In this document: positions 37,012 to 48,030 of the stretch, piece by piece | Position numbering within the stretch: position 1 is the stretch's first letter | How the letters are laid out: every line of letters starts with the position of its first letter | NCBI GenBank assembly: GCA_030411725.1 | Contig: MU839827.1 | Span: 4,099,027 to 4,163,026 of the forward strand | Source of the DNA: Echria macrotheca | Taxonomy: Eukaryota; Ascomycota; Sordariomycetes; Sordariales; Schizotheciaceae | Direction: 5' to 3' | DNA length: 64,000 nt | Translations under genes and position numbers: made by a program | Notes under the pieces: model-generated | What the model was told of the DNA's origin: nothing | Database searches by the model: none | The model's input: the letters and a program-made list of their open reading frames with translations, nothing else

Positions 37012-40000
37012 CTTCCTCGTAATTACGGCGCCCGGCCGTCGCGATCACCTCGTGTTGGCGGTTTTGTCGATGCGAAGAAGGTGGGTTCGAACTCGGGGCT
37101 GTCCTCCAGCCTCCCTTGCGACTTTTGACCGTCCCTCCAATTTCAGCCTCTTTAACCCTTCAATCCCACACGGCGACCTCGTAGCGGTCGGTTGCTGCTA
37201 AGAAAAGGCTTGCGATGCGACTCGATCAGCAACGCGATTCATGCGCGCCGATATCCAGCTTCCCGTCCTCGTCGGGTCCTCTCGTCTCCGTCCCAGCCAA
37301 TCGCTTTCCGCCTCTTTTGCCAATCGCTGATGGTTCCACTAATGCTCGCTCTCGACTTCTCGACGTAAAATCGGCAGTAGCGACGATAAAAATGCAGGCG
37401 ATTTCGTCGTCGCGGTCGTGCGGTGCAGGCGCTGTGAGGTTGTTGCGGTTTCTAGCTTCGATAGATATTGCTGTGGTGATGGGAGAGAAACCAAGCAAAA
37501 GGCTAGAGCTCGGTTGGGGGAAACAGGCTGGGCTCCAATATAAAACTCAATGCTGGGCTGTTGCGAGGGAACAGCGGCAGGAACAAGGTGGCCGGCCCCG
37601 CTAGTGGGATGGTTGGTAGGACCCACCCTGGCATATCCGGCTCGCGATTGGCTGGCCGCACTTGGACTCTTGGCCAGGGAGCCCGCCCAGTCCTTCCCCG
37701 AAATGACGGTAGTAATTGAGGGGATCGTGAGACTCGACTCGCGCGAATTTGCAGCGAATCTCTCTTGATTGCCTTGGAATTTGGAACGCCCCCAAATGGC
37801 CGTTTCTTTCTTTGTCCCGACCCCGTTGCTGTTTTTGTATCGGATGCACGTTTGCGTTGGCTTAGACAGCCCGGCCAGATGGCTGCCAATGTCAGATTTG
37901 TAGGTAAGCTGCAGCAAGGCAGGCTGGAGGCACGTAGAAGCCGCCGCACACCGTGGAATTCCTATATTGGGACAAGATGAGACAGGCCCGGCGATGTCGC
38001 AGACAGAGTTCTTGGGGATGATGCGTCAATATCGCTGGCCGGCGCGATTTCATCTGGGGCAAATTGGCCGTTGTCAATGCATGATGAGCTGGTCGCAAGC
38101 TCCCTTCCCTTCCGGCGGATGGCCTCGACCAGTCGAGCGCAGCATGCCCTGGTCGAGCAACCCCGGGTTTGAAGCTCTTCCCCGCCCCAATTGGCCGAAG
38201 CTAAGGCTGTGTCTTGCGTCGAGCCAATGCAAGGCAACCTGCGGCCGTGAACTGCCACATTGGGCAAGAGGCGTGCGCGACGCGGGTAAACCACGCTGCC
38301 ATGAAATGTGCCGAAGAGCTCTCGAGTACTTCTGCTTCGGGTGGTTATCGTTCTTTTTCCTCCCGGCAAACACCCTTTGGGATGCGGTGAGGTCGCGCCA
38401 ACCGGCTCGGTCAACCAGTGTCTGGATCCTGCTGGGCGCCTTATGCGTTCACCAGGACGGGAACGCTTGAGACACGATTCTGGCATTGTACTACCATGGG
38501 AGCAAACGGTATAGCCATGCACCCAGCCGGCGGTGTCCGATGCTCATTTTGGGTGAGAGTCATTCATTCGCCTTGGATACAGCCGGGCAATCTTGTCCAA
38601 AACGCGCCACTCGCCCCAGCGCCTTTTGCTTTCACCGCCAGCCACGAGAAATCCCGGACAAAGCAACCTGGAATGGCCGTCCTGGAGTCCGACGTCCTGG
38701 GAATATTGACAGATTCTAGATCGGACCTTCGCCTGAAAGAGAGCGGCATGCAACAGAAGGTCAACGGAAGCCAAACAGAAGTTTAGCTGGTCCGCTTGCG
38801 GGGTTGTTTCGTTTCCCGCCTCGAGCCCCTCACTCTTCCAGGTTCAGCTCATCAACGGCTCGTCGACACAGGGATACCCGTTCATATTCAGATCTGGCCC
38901 GCCTCATCCGCAACTGAGCTTCGTCGACGTTTGCTTGTGTACCAACATCAAGTGTTTGAGGCTCAGAGGGATAGGCCCCGATAGGCGCCAGGGTTCGAGC
39001 CCGGCTCCACAAAGGTGCGACGAAAGCTCCGAGGCTGGATGCTCTTAAATGGTAAATTCTCACCGAAGGTGACGCCAAACAGTGTGGCAGTGTAGCCAGG
39101 ACGACTGCCAGAGCGAATAGTTTTAAATAGTAGCCCTATCTTACCTGGTCCGCATATCATTTTTTGGCTAACTCGAGGTGGACGTGGCCTGTCAAAGTTA
39201 GCAAGTCATCATCTTAGCAGTCCTATCGCCATCAAGTTTCCCTGACAGAATGCCAAGCAGCAATATGATGCCATTTCTGTGCCGGCTTGCCACTTAGTCA
39301 AAATAATCCGTACCGATGGCTCAATACCACTGTAATAGGATCGCGGTTTTGTTTATCCGGGAGTGATCTCAAGGCTGCGGCTGGTTGCTTGTTTTGAGCA
39401 GCCTTGCCGCCAGATCCTCGGTTGGCGGGAGGGGCTGCGATACCGCTGCCAGGAGTCTCTTACCTACTCTAGGTAAGGCACCTCTATTGAGTCCTTCGCA
39501 TGGTGACAATGAGGCCGACTCGTAGTTACCTCCTTGTAAGGAGGTGCTGGTGCGCCAAGCCACCTGAGCCACGCGACCGTTTTGCTAGGAAATCGGGGCT
39601 TGAAAAGCCACGATGCGGGGACTCGGCGTCCCTGGCCCTGGCAGCCCGCTCGACCTGCAGCTCTGCAACGACGTCATCGCAAGCTTCCACCTTGTGATGA
39701 GGGGTCCACGAGCGCAAATCGACTCGAAACCAAATGTTTCCAGGTGATCAGATGAAGTTGCGCTTCAACATCTGACCGCGCAAGATGGAAAACTGAATGA
39801 CTTCGAATGCGACTTCTCTGTGGAGCGGCAGCTCTGCACGTGCTCCATCTACTCAAACGTCCCTGGTGCGAAATGTGCCGTCTTTTCCGTCATGTCGACT
39901 TGAGAGAAGGCAAGAAGACGGTGGCGTTCTTCTGCGGCCGGCGAGTCGAGAAGAAAACGAAACACCGCCCAGGCAGTGGATCGGCTCGCGTCCAGCAATG

Positions 40001-40472
40001 TGATTGAACGGCTTGAACGCGGCTACTGCTGCTGACCTCCGAGTTCTGCAGTGATGTGCGCTGATTATCCTGGAAGCTGTCGCGCTGGCCTTGGTGTGGA
40101 GGGCGATTGACAACAGGGTTGAACGTGGCCAGTGGTGGCCTTGTCGGTTGCGGGCGCCGCACTTGGCAACTGGGGCAGCCGCCGCTAATGTCTGGTTTCA
40201 GTCCGGGATTGGGCGTCCTCGTGCATCAAAGAGCTGCCAACTCGAAAACCTCCAGCTCCAACAGTGCGGCCAGAACCTACACAACGTCGCGTCTACTTAC
40301 CCCGACGTGTCCGACAGTCTGAGTCTGAGAGTTTGCATCTGCATTGTCCGCCTGACCGATGTCACTCGCTACGGGCTGCTCCGATAGAACTTTGAACCAT
40401 TGATTTGGCTTTTCAACTCTTGTCTCCTTCTGCGCACTGGGGCTGTCGCTCAACAGCCCCGTTTCTTTCAAG
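37012..40472. other. 3.5-kb gene-free region upstream of the sugar transporter
   Basis: Open frames are all short and unconvincing. The missing 5' exon with the transporter's start codon should lie in the last few hundred bases, but I could not place it. No tRNA or repeat structure was found. Confidence 0.5.
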
Positions 40473-42840
40473 ATTCCGTCCCAACTCCCAAATCGGCTTC
40501 CCTCCAACATCCCTCTCCGTACTTTGTCCACCAGGGACCGCCTGCGGAGTCCGTCGCAGGCAACGTCTCTCCTGGGCCCCCACCGGCACGGCCACGCCGT
40601 CGATGAGCCGGGCTACTCCGAGTCCGACGACGACATCTCGGAGTCCTCCTGGACCGACACCGGCGACATCGGCGAGCAGTTGGATGCTGAAGACCCACTG
40701 AGGCAAAGATTAAACGAAACGCTCGACGAAGAGCTGCTTGCTGGCATCTCGAGACGCCACCCAAGACACCACCGCCATCACAGCAAAAAGCGTGTCCGAT
40801 ATCAAGCTTCGATCTCACCAGACGGGAAAAGGGCAGATTCGGATCACGCTGGAATTGTTAATAAGGAGGCCATCTATATACCCGAGCCACCCCCGAGGAA
40901 CATAAGCTGGGCGGAACGCCTACTCGCCGCCATCATGACGGGGGGCTCGAGCTCCATCCATGGCCTCACAGGCAAGCCATTGATGTTAGACGCGGTCCGA
41001 TGCTATTTCGTGTTGACGTCTCACTAACTTGAGCAGATATTTTACCTCAATATTCGTGTCATTGGGCGTCTTCCTGTTTGGTTATGATCAAGGTGTGATG
41101 TCCGGTATCATTATGTGCGTAGCTCTGACTGTGTAAACCGATTTCATTCGAGGGTGGCTAATAGTTGTGATACAGAGGCGACTACTTCATGGAGTATTTC
41201 GGCCAGCCTTCCAAAGCCCAGATAGGCACCATGGTGGCCATTCTAGAGATTGGCGCATTCATCTCGTCTCTGATCGTCGGTCGAGTCGGCGATATCATTG
41301 GACGGCGGAAAACCATTCTCTACGGGTCATGCATCTTCTTCGTTGGCGGCGCTCTCCAGACCTTCGCCCTCAACATGGCCATGATGATGCTGGGCAGAAT
41401 CGTGGCCGGCCTGGGTGTCGGCATGCTTTCTACCATTGTCCCAGTCTACCAGTCGGAAATCTCTCCGCCCCATAACAGGGGCAAGCTAGCATGCATTGAA
41501 TTCTCGGGGAACATCATCGGATACACTTCATCGGTATGGGTGGACTATTTCTCCGGGTTCATCCAAAGTAACATGTCTTGGCGACTGCCGTTGCTGATGC
41601 AATGTGTAATGGGCGCTCTCCTCGGTTTGGGGAGCTTGATTATCGTGGAATCTCCCAGGTTAGTGTCTATATAGCCCTAGTGGAACGGTTGTTCTGACTG
41701 ATAACCTATAGATGGTTGCTCGATAACGACCATGACGAAGAGGGCATGATTGTCATTGCGAACCTGTATGGTGGCGGCGACACCCGGAATGCCCGAGCCA
41801 GGGACGAGTACCGGGAAATCAAACTGAACGTGCTTTTGGCCCGCCAAGAGGGCGAGAGGACTTACAGCGAGATGTTCAAGCGCTACTACAAGCGCGTTTT
41901 CATCGCCATGTCGGCCCAGGCGCTCGCTCAGCTGAACGGCATCAACGTCATCTCGTACTACGCTCCCTATGTTTTTGGCCAAGCTGGCTGGACCGGTCAT
42001 GATGCGGTCTTGATGACGGGCATCAACGGCATCACATATTTCCTCTCGACCATTCCGCCGTGGTATATCGTCGACCGGTGGGGCAGACGTCCGATTCTTC
42101 TTACTGGCGCGGTTGCCATGGTGATTTCGCTATCATTGATCTCGTACTTTATGTACTTGAATATCTCATCGACGCCGGTGATGGTTGTCATCCTGGTGAT
42201 GGTATACAATGCGGCATTTGGGTATTCATGGGGGCCGATTCCATGGCTCTATCCGCCGGAAATCCTGCCACTCAAGATCCGATCCAAAGGTGCCAGTCTC
42301 TCTACGGCGACGAACTGGGCTTTCAACTGGCTTGTTGGTGAGATGACGCCGATTCTACAGGAATGGATCAAGTGGAGGCTGTATTTGCTACATGCCTTCT
42401 TTTGCGCCATCAGTTTTATTGTTGGTGAGTATGCCGCTGATGGTTACTCAACACAGCTAATTGTGTTGTCAGTGTACTTCCTGTATCCCGAGACGTGCGG
42501 TGTACGACTCGAGGATATGGATAGCTTATTCGGTGACGCCACTACCGTCAGAGGAACGCCAGTAGCCAGTACGCCAGCGGTACATCCAGAACATGATGCT
42601 TTGGTTCGATCTGGCTCGCCTGTCCCTCCGTTGGATATCAGGGGCCGGCCTAGATTTACGGCTTCCAGCGCGCTCCCGGGTCTCCCTATCGAACCCCCAG
42701 AAGATGTGGATCGTAAGAGATCTGTATCGAGGAGTCAAAGCGGTGGGTTTGGCGGATGGCTTTCGAGACTGGTGGGACGTAGGAAACCCGGCGGATCTAG
42801 CCGTGGGGGGGAGTACGAGGCCCTTAACCAGGGAGACTAG
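40473..42840 (+). CDS. MFS sugar transporter (start uncertain)
   Basis: Exons 40473-40984, 41037-41114, 41176-41658, 41712-42424 and 42473-42840 join with consistent phases (2, 2, 2, 1) to about 717 codons. The frame has no ATG before residue ~155, so an upstream exon must supply the start; 40473 is placed after the acceptor-like TTTCTTTCAAG. Family motifs are clear: first span GVFLFGYDQGVMSG, loop GRVGDIIGRRK, VPVYQSEISPPHNRGKL, PESPR-like ESPRWLL across an intron, QLNGINVISYYAPYVF, DRWGRRP and PETCGVRLEDMD. The protein has twelve expected spans plus a soluble acidic/His-rich N-terminal extension of about 155 residues and a C-terminal tail of about 100. It likely imports hexoses or related sugars by proton symport. 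The first intron uses a weak GTTAGA donor; a GC donor nearby would break the frame. Confidence 0.88.
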
Positions 42841-43567
42841 ACATAGAGTTTGTGGTCTCGGTTGCATGGATGAGTGCCTGCATATAGATGGCTTCGTTTC
42901 GGGCTGCCTTTCGGCGTGGCAGTGTATATTGTATACCAGCGGTATCCGTACAGGGATAGAAGTTCCGGGTAGTTTGGACAGGAAACGTCAGGAAACGTCC
43001 AACAGTAGAGGTTCGCATAGGTAGTTCGGTCGTTATTGAATGAGAGGCAGCAGAATGCTTGGACTGGATACATGTTCTCACCTAAACTTCATCCTTAATG
43101 AAGACCCGTGCTTGGGTTTCGTGGTTCTCGTTGACGATCTAAATCCACCATTTGTTGCTTGAAGCGCAGATTCTGGGGCAAAGTGTCGGACATACAGTTC
43201 AATGCCTGGATGAATGTTAGTGCGGCTCGTGAGTGCCTCTCCCTGGGTTAGGTCCTACCCTGGGTGGGCATGGGAGACCATCCAAAAGTCCTATGAGTAA
43301 AAGGAGAAGCCATGTGTCGCTCTTGAAAACGTCAAAAATAAAATAGAAATCCTGTGAATTAACTCATATGTGCTTGTGCAGCAGAGTCAATTGGTTGACC
43401 TCGAAATTTCCTAGTCTGCCGGCCAAGGTATCACGCTAACAGCCATTCAGGAATCGGAGTGTAAGCGTGATGGCCGAAGTCGAGGCTGGTCTGTGCGTTT
43501 TCTCATTCTGTTCATCTCAAGCGGCCTCGAAATTTCAGCCAGATCACTCAAACAATAACCTCTCGTC
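42841..43567. other. Intergenic stretch
   Basis: 727 bases with no supported gene. A duplicated CAGGAAACGTC sits at about 42979-43000. Confidence 0.5.
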
Positions 43568-44056
43568 ATGGCGTCCGCAGCATCCCCGAGGCAAGAGATC
43601 ATCAGGGCATACCGCACCCTCCTGCGGGCTGGCCTGCAGGGGGTGCGGTACTCGACGCCATCGCGATACGTAGTGGTTAACCAGCTACGCGCGGCCTTCC
43701 GCGACCCCAGCGCGACATTCAAGACGCATTTCGACCTGGACAAGATCATGCACACGGTTACGTTCCTCAGGCTAGCGGGGAAATACAAGGGCTTCGAGTC
43801 CAAGATTCTTAAGAACATATGCCACGTGGCGTGGACACGGCAGATGGCGAAGAAGATGAGTTGGAAGCAACAGTTTGACATGGCCGCGAGTGGAAAGAGG
43901 TGAGTTTTTTTTTGTTTGTTTTGTAAAGTCTCTACAGGCTAGCTAAACCCGTGAAGCAAACAAATCGATCGGATCAAGGCCACGCAATATGAACACTACG
44001 ACAGGACTATCAGGATGCTCAATGAGACTATGGGCATGTGTCTACCGGTACAGTAG
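43568..44056 (+). CDS. Small DUF1763/LYR-like protein
   Basis: Two exons (43568-43899, 43957-44056) give 143 residues; the 57-nt intron has a GTGAGT donor after GGAAAGAG and an acceptor GTGAAG, phase 2. The second exon, which reads SKQIDRIKATQYEHYDRTIR, restores a natural helical C-terminus ending MGMCLPVQ. The N-terminus has an IIRAYRTLLRAGLQGVRYS block, like LYR-type mitochondrial accessory proteins and the fungal family I recall as DUF1763. It is rich in Arg/Lys and predicted all-helical. Mitochondrial location is likely but inferred. No precise role is known to me. Confidence 0.83.
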
Positions 44057-45618
44057 ATACAAAACACCTATCGGGAGGTTGCCCTTGGCCCAGTCGGCCA
44101 TGCGGCCATGCGGGACTGTGCCGCTACCGAAGCCGAAGCCGAGTACCTTACGGGCCAGAGGGTGGCATTCTCCACACTCTGAGAGAGAGCTATTCTCCGC
44201 AAAGCAGCTGAGAATAGCAGGCGGTGGTGAGGCAACGTGCGTGGCGTGGTGCGATCACAGGTCTGATGTTTTTGCCTCTTTGCTCCGCCGTCTGTTTCAT
44301 CACGACTCGGGCAGAGACAGACACATTGGTGTGTGAGGGGTGCAGCAGAGCCGTTACAACCGGGGGCGGTTTGCATGCACAGTGAGGTAATCACCCAATT
44401 TACCTCTTGAAAAGGAGTTTGTGTAAGATAAGAAGCTTTCAGCGATGCTCAGCCGCCAGGGGCTTATTCATGGACTGGAGAGGGGCACAGGTGGGGAGGG
44501 GAGGAGGGGTTCAAGCACATGCTTAGGCCTGAATAATAGGGACAGCAGCTGCAAATCGATGATCAGCTTATTAGCTGCCTCGACGGAGGGAGAGATTCAC
44601 TATCAAAGCATCTGCAATGGAGAGATCCGCGGGTTAACGAGATGGCGCTGAGCCGACAAACGAACTGCAGGTGGGATGCCGGGATGCCGCGATGCTCAAA
44701 CCGGCAAGCCATGCTGCAGCGATGACGTTGTCGCTGTCGACGGCTCTGGGGGGCAGCAGAACGAGCATGCCAAAGCCATGGGCCAATTCACTTGCCAGAA
44801 GGCCACAAAAGGGCCGCCTTCACCTGTCCTTTCACCGCCGCTGAAACGGAGGGAGCTGATCAGCAGATGAGCTTCGGATGTCCCTGCACGGAAGGGTCGA
44901 AGGGTTCACAGTTCAACAAGGGGCCCCGCCGAGGTCGGCCCCGCACATAGCAGGTCACACACACTCACATAGGCCAGACTCCGCCCAATTCTGGTCGTGG
45001 ACGCCTCCGTCATGGTGGAGAGGAAGTGAGCTTCTCCCACAGGCCAACCAACGACCATGGGCAGCTAGCTCCTTTGTGTGCCGACCCCGCAATTAAGCTT
45101 CGCCCATAGTCACAGTGTTCATCCAACCACGCCGTCACCATCCATCATCCTTCCACCGGGTGCATCTGTGTGCAGCCGTTGTACAGAGGAGCTTGCCGCC
45201 GATAAGCTGCAAGCCTGCCAAGTCAATTGTCACCCGACTTCGACCCCAACTGCCCGCCGCCGCGACCTTACACAGCTCGTCGACTCCGTCCCCTCGCCTC
45301 CATCCTGCCCTTTTTCCGTGCCGGCAGCTGAGCGGCTGCGTCGACCTCAATAGACCCTTTGAAGTGTTTTGGTAGAGACACAGGAAGTGCAGCAGACGAG
45401 CTGGGAAAAAGCTTTGGACCGCGAGCGGGAGTCCCTTGATGGGCCGTCCCCCCGTGTGATCCTGCGCGTTTGCCATCCTGCTGACCACCCCGGTCTCGAC
45501 TCCCGAGGCCGTCGACCGGGGGCCGGTCTCCGGCAGCCGCCGAGAAAGACCCTGCCGGAGCTTCGGCCGCGACCACGACGGCGCAGACGGCACGGCCGAG
45601 GAGGCGTGCGGGTCTAGA
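44057..45618. other. Intergenic stretch upstream of the mitochondrial carrier
   Basis: 1.56 kb without a convincing gene. It presumably contains the carrier promoter and leader; the last 500 bases are C-rich. Confidence 0.5.
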
Positions 45619-46902
45619 ATGCCCGCCGAGCTCCGCGGCGGAAACGAGGATCCCAACTTTCAAAATGGTCCAAGGCGAAGCTGGCCATTTTCCATCATGG
45701 CTCAGAAAGACGGCTCCGACAACAACCGTCAACCATCACCACGTCCGAAATCGAGCGACAAGATGAGCGACGCATCGCCTACGCCGCCGGCGACAGCCAC
45801 CGCGCAGCGGCTGGTTAAGCGCTACCGCGTCGAGGTGGCTGCCTCGGCCTCGAGCGTGCTCTCGAGTTTCACCACGTTCCCGCTCGACAGCGTCAAGACG
45901 CGGATGCAGACGTATCAGTACGACGGCTTCCGCGATTGCGTCCGCCGCACCTACGAGACCGAGAAGCTCCGCGGTTTCTTCCGCGGCGTCATGGCACCCA
46001 TGGTTAGCATCACGCTGGTTCGGACGGTATCGTTTTCCATCTACCAGCGGTCCAAGAACTTCTACTGCGACTGGATCAAGCGCAACTTTGGCGTCGACGT
46101 CATGGGTCACGTCAGCTCTCCTGGCTCGTATCCCAACCTGTGGTCGGTTGCTACCTTTGGAGCGGCTGGCGCGACTGCCGGCTCGTGTATCACGGTCGTT
46201 GCCTGTAGGTATTCTGGGTATAACACATTGCGTATGCTAATTGACGGACAGGTCCTTTCGAGTTGACCAAGTTGAGCGCTCAAGTTTCGGTCCTGATGGC
46301 GGATAAGAAGAATTGTCCCCGTCCCGAGAGCCATGCGGTCGCAGCGAGCTATCAGAACAAGGGCACGTTCAAGACGTTGAGCACCATTGTCAAGCATCGC
46401 GGCTTTGCCGGTCTCTACACGGGTTTCAGTTTTCATCTGCGTATGTTGTTTTTCTACTCTTAGGGTCAGCTGAAGCTAACAAGTGCTAGTCCGCGACACG
46501 CTCGGCACCGGAACCTACTTCATGACGTACGAAAGCAGCAAGCAACTGCTGACGACGTTTGGTGGCCACGGAGCCCATTCCGACCCGTTTGCCGTTCTAG
46601 TGGCTGGTGGATTGTGCGGAATCGTCTCGTGGGCTCTGATCTGTGAGTCTTCACACACAAGCTGAATGGGAGACATGCTAACGGTGGCAGATCCCGTCGA
46701 CTCGGCCAAGAGCAGATACCAGCGTAATGCGCTGATGTACTCGAAGGGCCAGAAAGTTGAGCCGGTCAAGATTGAGTTCTTCCAGCCGCACATGTACCGC
46801 GGGCTTGGGGTGTCTATGGCACGCTCCTGCGCCGTCAACGCTGTCTTCTTTTCGTCCTTCGAGTTCCTGAAGAAGCGCATCAAGGCCATGGATGACGAGT
46901 AG
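45619..46902 (+). CDS. Mitochondrial carrier family protein
   Basis: Four exons (45619-46204, 46252-46440, 46490-46642, 46691-46902) with introns of 47, 49 and 48 nt, all phase 1, give 379 residues. Three carrier repeats are present with their signatures: PLDSVKTRMQ at about 85, PFELTKLSAQ at about 195, and YPVDSAKSRYQR at about 310. Each is followed by a GFFRG/GLYTGF/GLGVSM half. The protein sits in the inner mitochondrial membrane; the substrate is not clear. It is broadly closest in style to carriers of the carnitine/ornithine branch. The start is uncertain: a later ATG (MAQKDGSDNN, codon 27) has a better context, and the first 55 residues are non-conserved. Confidence 0.92.
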
Positions 46903-47836
46903 TCTTTTATTCCGCTTATGTGTTCAGGTTTTTCATGGGAAAAGCAAAGGAGCACCACGGTCGTGTACAAAAACTGGGAACTCAGGTCGAAAGTGCTGCA
47001 CAACACAGCGGTGCATTTCTGGGATGCGTTCCGGTTTACATGGGTTTCGTTTTGATACATACCATCCGCGGGAAAGGGTCAAAGGCGGTGGCGTTTATGG
47101 TTTTTGAGAAGACATTAAGTGTCAGAGCATAGGCGGTTGGGTTCTTGAAACCCAAATCATGTTTACTCGGATAGTTTCCGTAGTTTAAACGAAGAGCCGC
47201 CAGCTGAGCGTTTTTGGCAAAACCATGAAATCAACGGCGTAGTTTCGCAAGGTGACGGTCAGAGGCGAGTCCGTTCGAGGGGCAGCTCTCGACTATAAAG
47301 GCTTTTTAGGCATGATTATGCCCGAGGTTGTTACAAAAGGCCTTTAATCAGAATATTCGGCCATTTTGAAGTTATCCAAGACCCATCCAAAAGCACGCTC
47401 GACAAAATTTTTCTCCTTTTTTTTTCGAGTTATCATTCATAGAGTTGGAGTGTCCGGATGTTTACACTGGAAGTTCGGAATCGATAATAGAGAAAGTGGG
47501 GCGCAACCGAAACGAGGCTAGCCATGGTTTATTTAGCCATTTTCCACAGCCCAAGAAAATAAAATTCCAAGGCATCCAAACTTTTTTTTTCACACACACC
47601 ATCCACGAACGTCTCACAAGCTCACACAGCTCACGACTCTACAAATTTTTTTTCCGGGTGTCTGTTTACAACACACACATACACACAGCAAAACAGGGAT
47701 TTACACATCCCTCGATTTCGTCCTTGAAGAGAGTGGTAGGAGGTCAGTGAGGTGAGGTGAGGTGCCGCGAACACACACATAACCCGTGTGAGGGAGGAGA
47801 GAGAGAGAGATAGAGGGAGGAGAGTGTTGGACAAGC

Positions 47837-47895
47837 GGGGGGGGGGGGGGGGGGGGGGGGGGGCGGGGGGGGGGGGGGGGGGGGGCGGGGGGGGG
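47837..47895. repeat. Poly-G tract at assembly gap
   Basis: 57 G in 59 bases, with single C at 47864 and 47886. It runs into the gap, so its true length is unknown. Confidence 0.85.
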
Positions 47896-47896
47896 T

Positions 47897-47906
47897 NNNN
47901 NNNNNN
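47897..47906. other. Assembly gap (10 N)
   Basis: Ten undetermined bases directly after the poly-G run. Confidence 0.99.
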
Positions 47907-48001
47907 TACTGTGTGTTTTGTTTTGGTGCGGGCAAAACACAATAACCCGGTTTTGGGTTTTTTGTTTGATGAATATATGGTCGTCCCTTTTTTCAAACCC
48001 A

Positions 48002-48030
48002 CCCCCCCCCCCCCCCCCCCCAAAAAAAAA
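48002..48030. repeat. Poly-C/poly-A run abutting the RIX7 start codon
   Basis: Twenty C followed by nine A, the last A being the first base of the ATG. A polypyrimidine tract so close to the start is unusual for a leader. Confidence 0.85.

Larger units (their letters stand above)
46903..48029. other. Intergenic region with homopolymers and an assembly gap
   Basis: Contains the carrier 3' UTR, GGTGA pentamers (47743-47763), a long poly-G, a 10-N gap, and a poly-C/poly-A run directly before the next start codon. Frames reading as Gly or Pro runs are artefacts of the homopolymers. Confidence 0.6.

Noticed and set aside
38985..39012. B-box-like GGTTCGAGCC suggesting a tRNA
   Set aside because: The T stem has a mismatch and no acceptor or anticodon arm can be drawn around it.
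40977..41036. GC-AG intron starting at ACAG/GCAAGC in the sugar transporter
   Set aside because: It has a good GC-donor consensus but shifts the frame out of the first membrane span; the GTTAGA donor keeps it.
46920..47132. 70-codon frame just after the mitochondrial carrier
   Set aside because: Lies where the carrier 3' UTR should be, has no known motif and no separate promoter signs.
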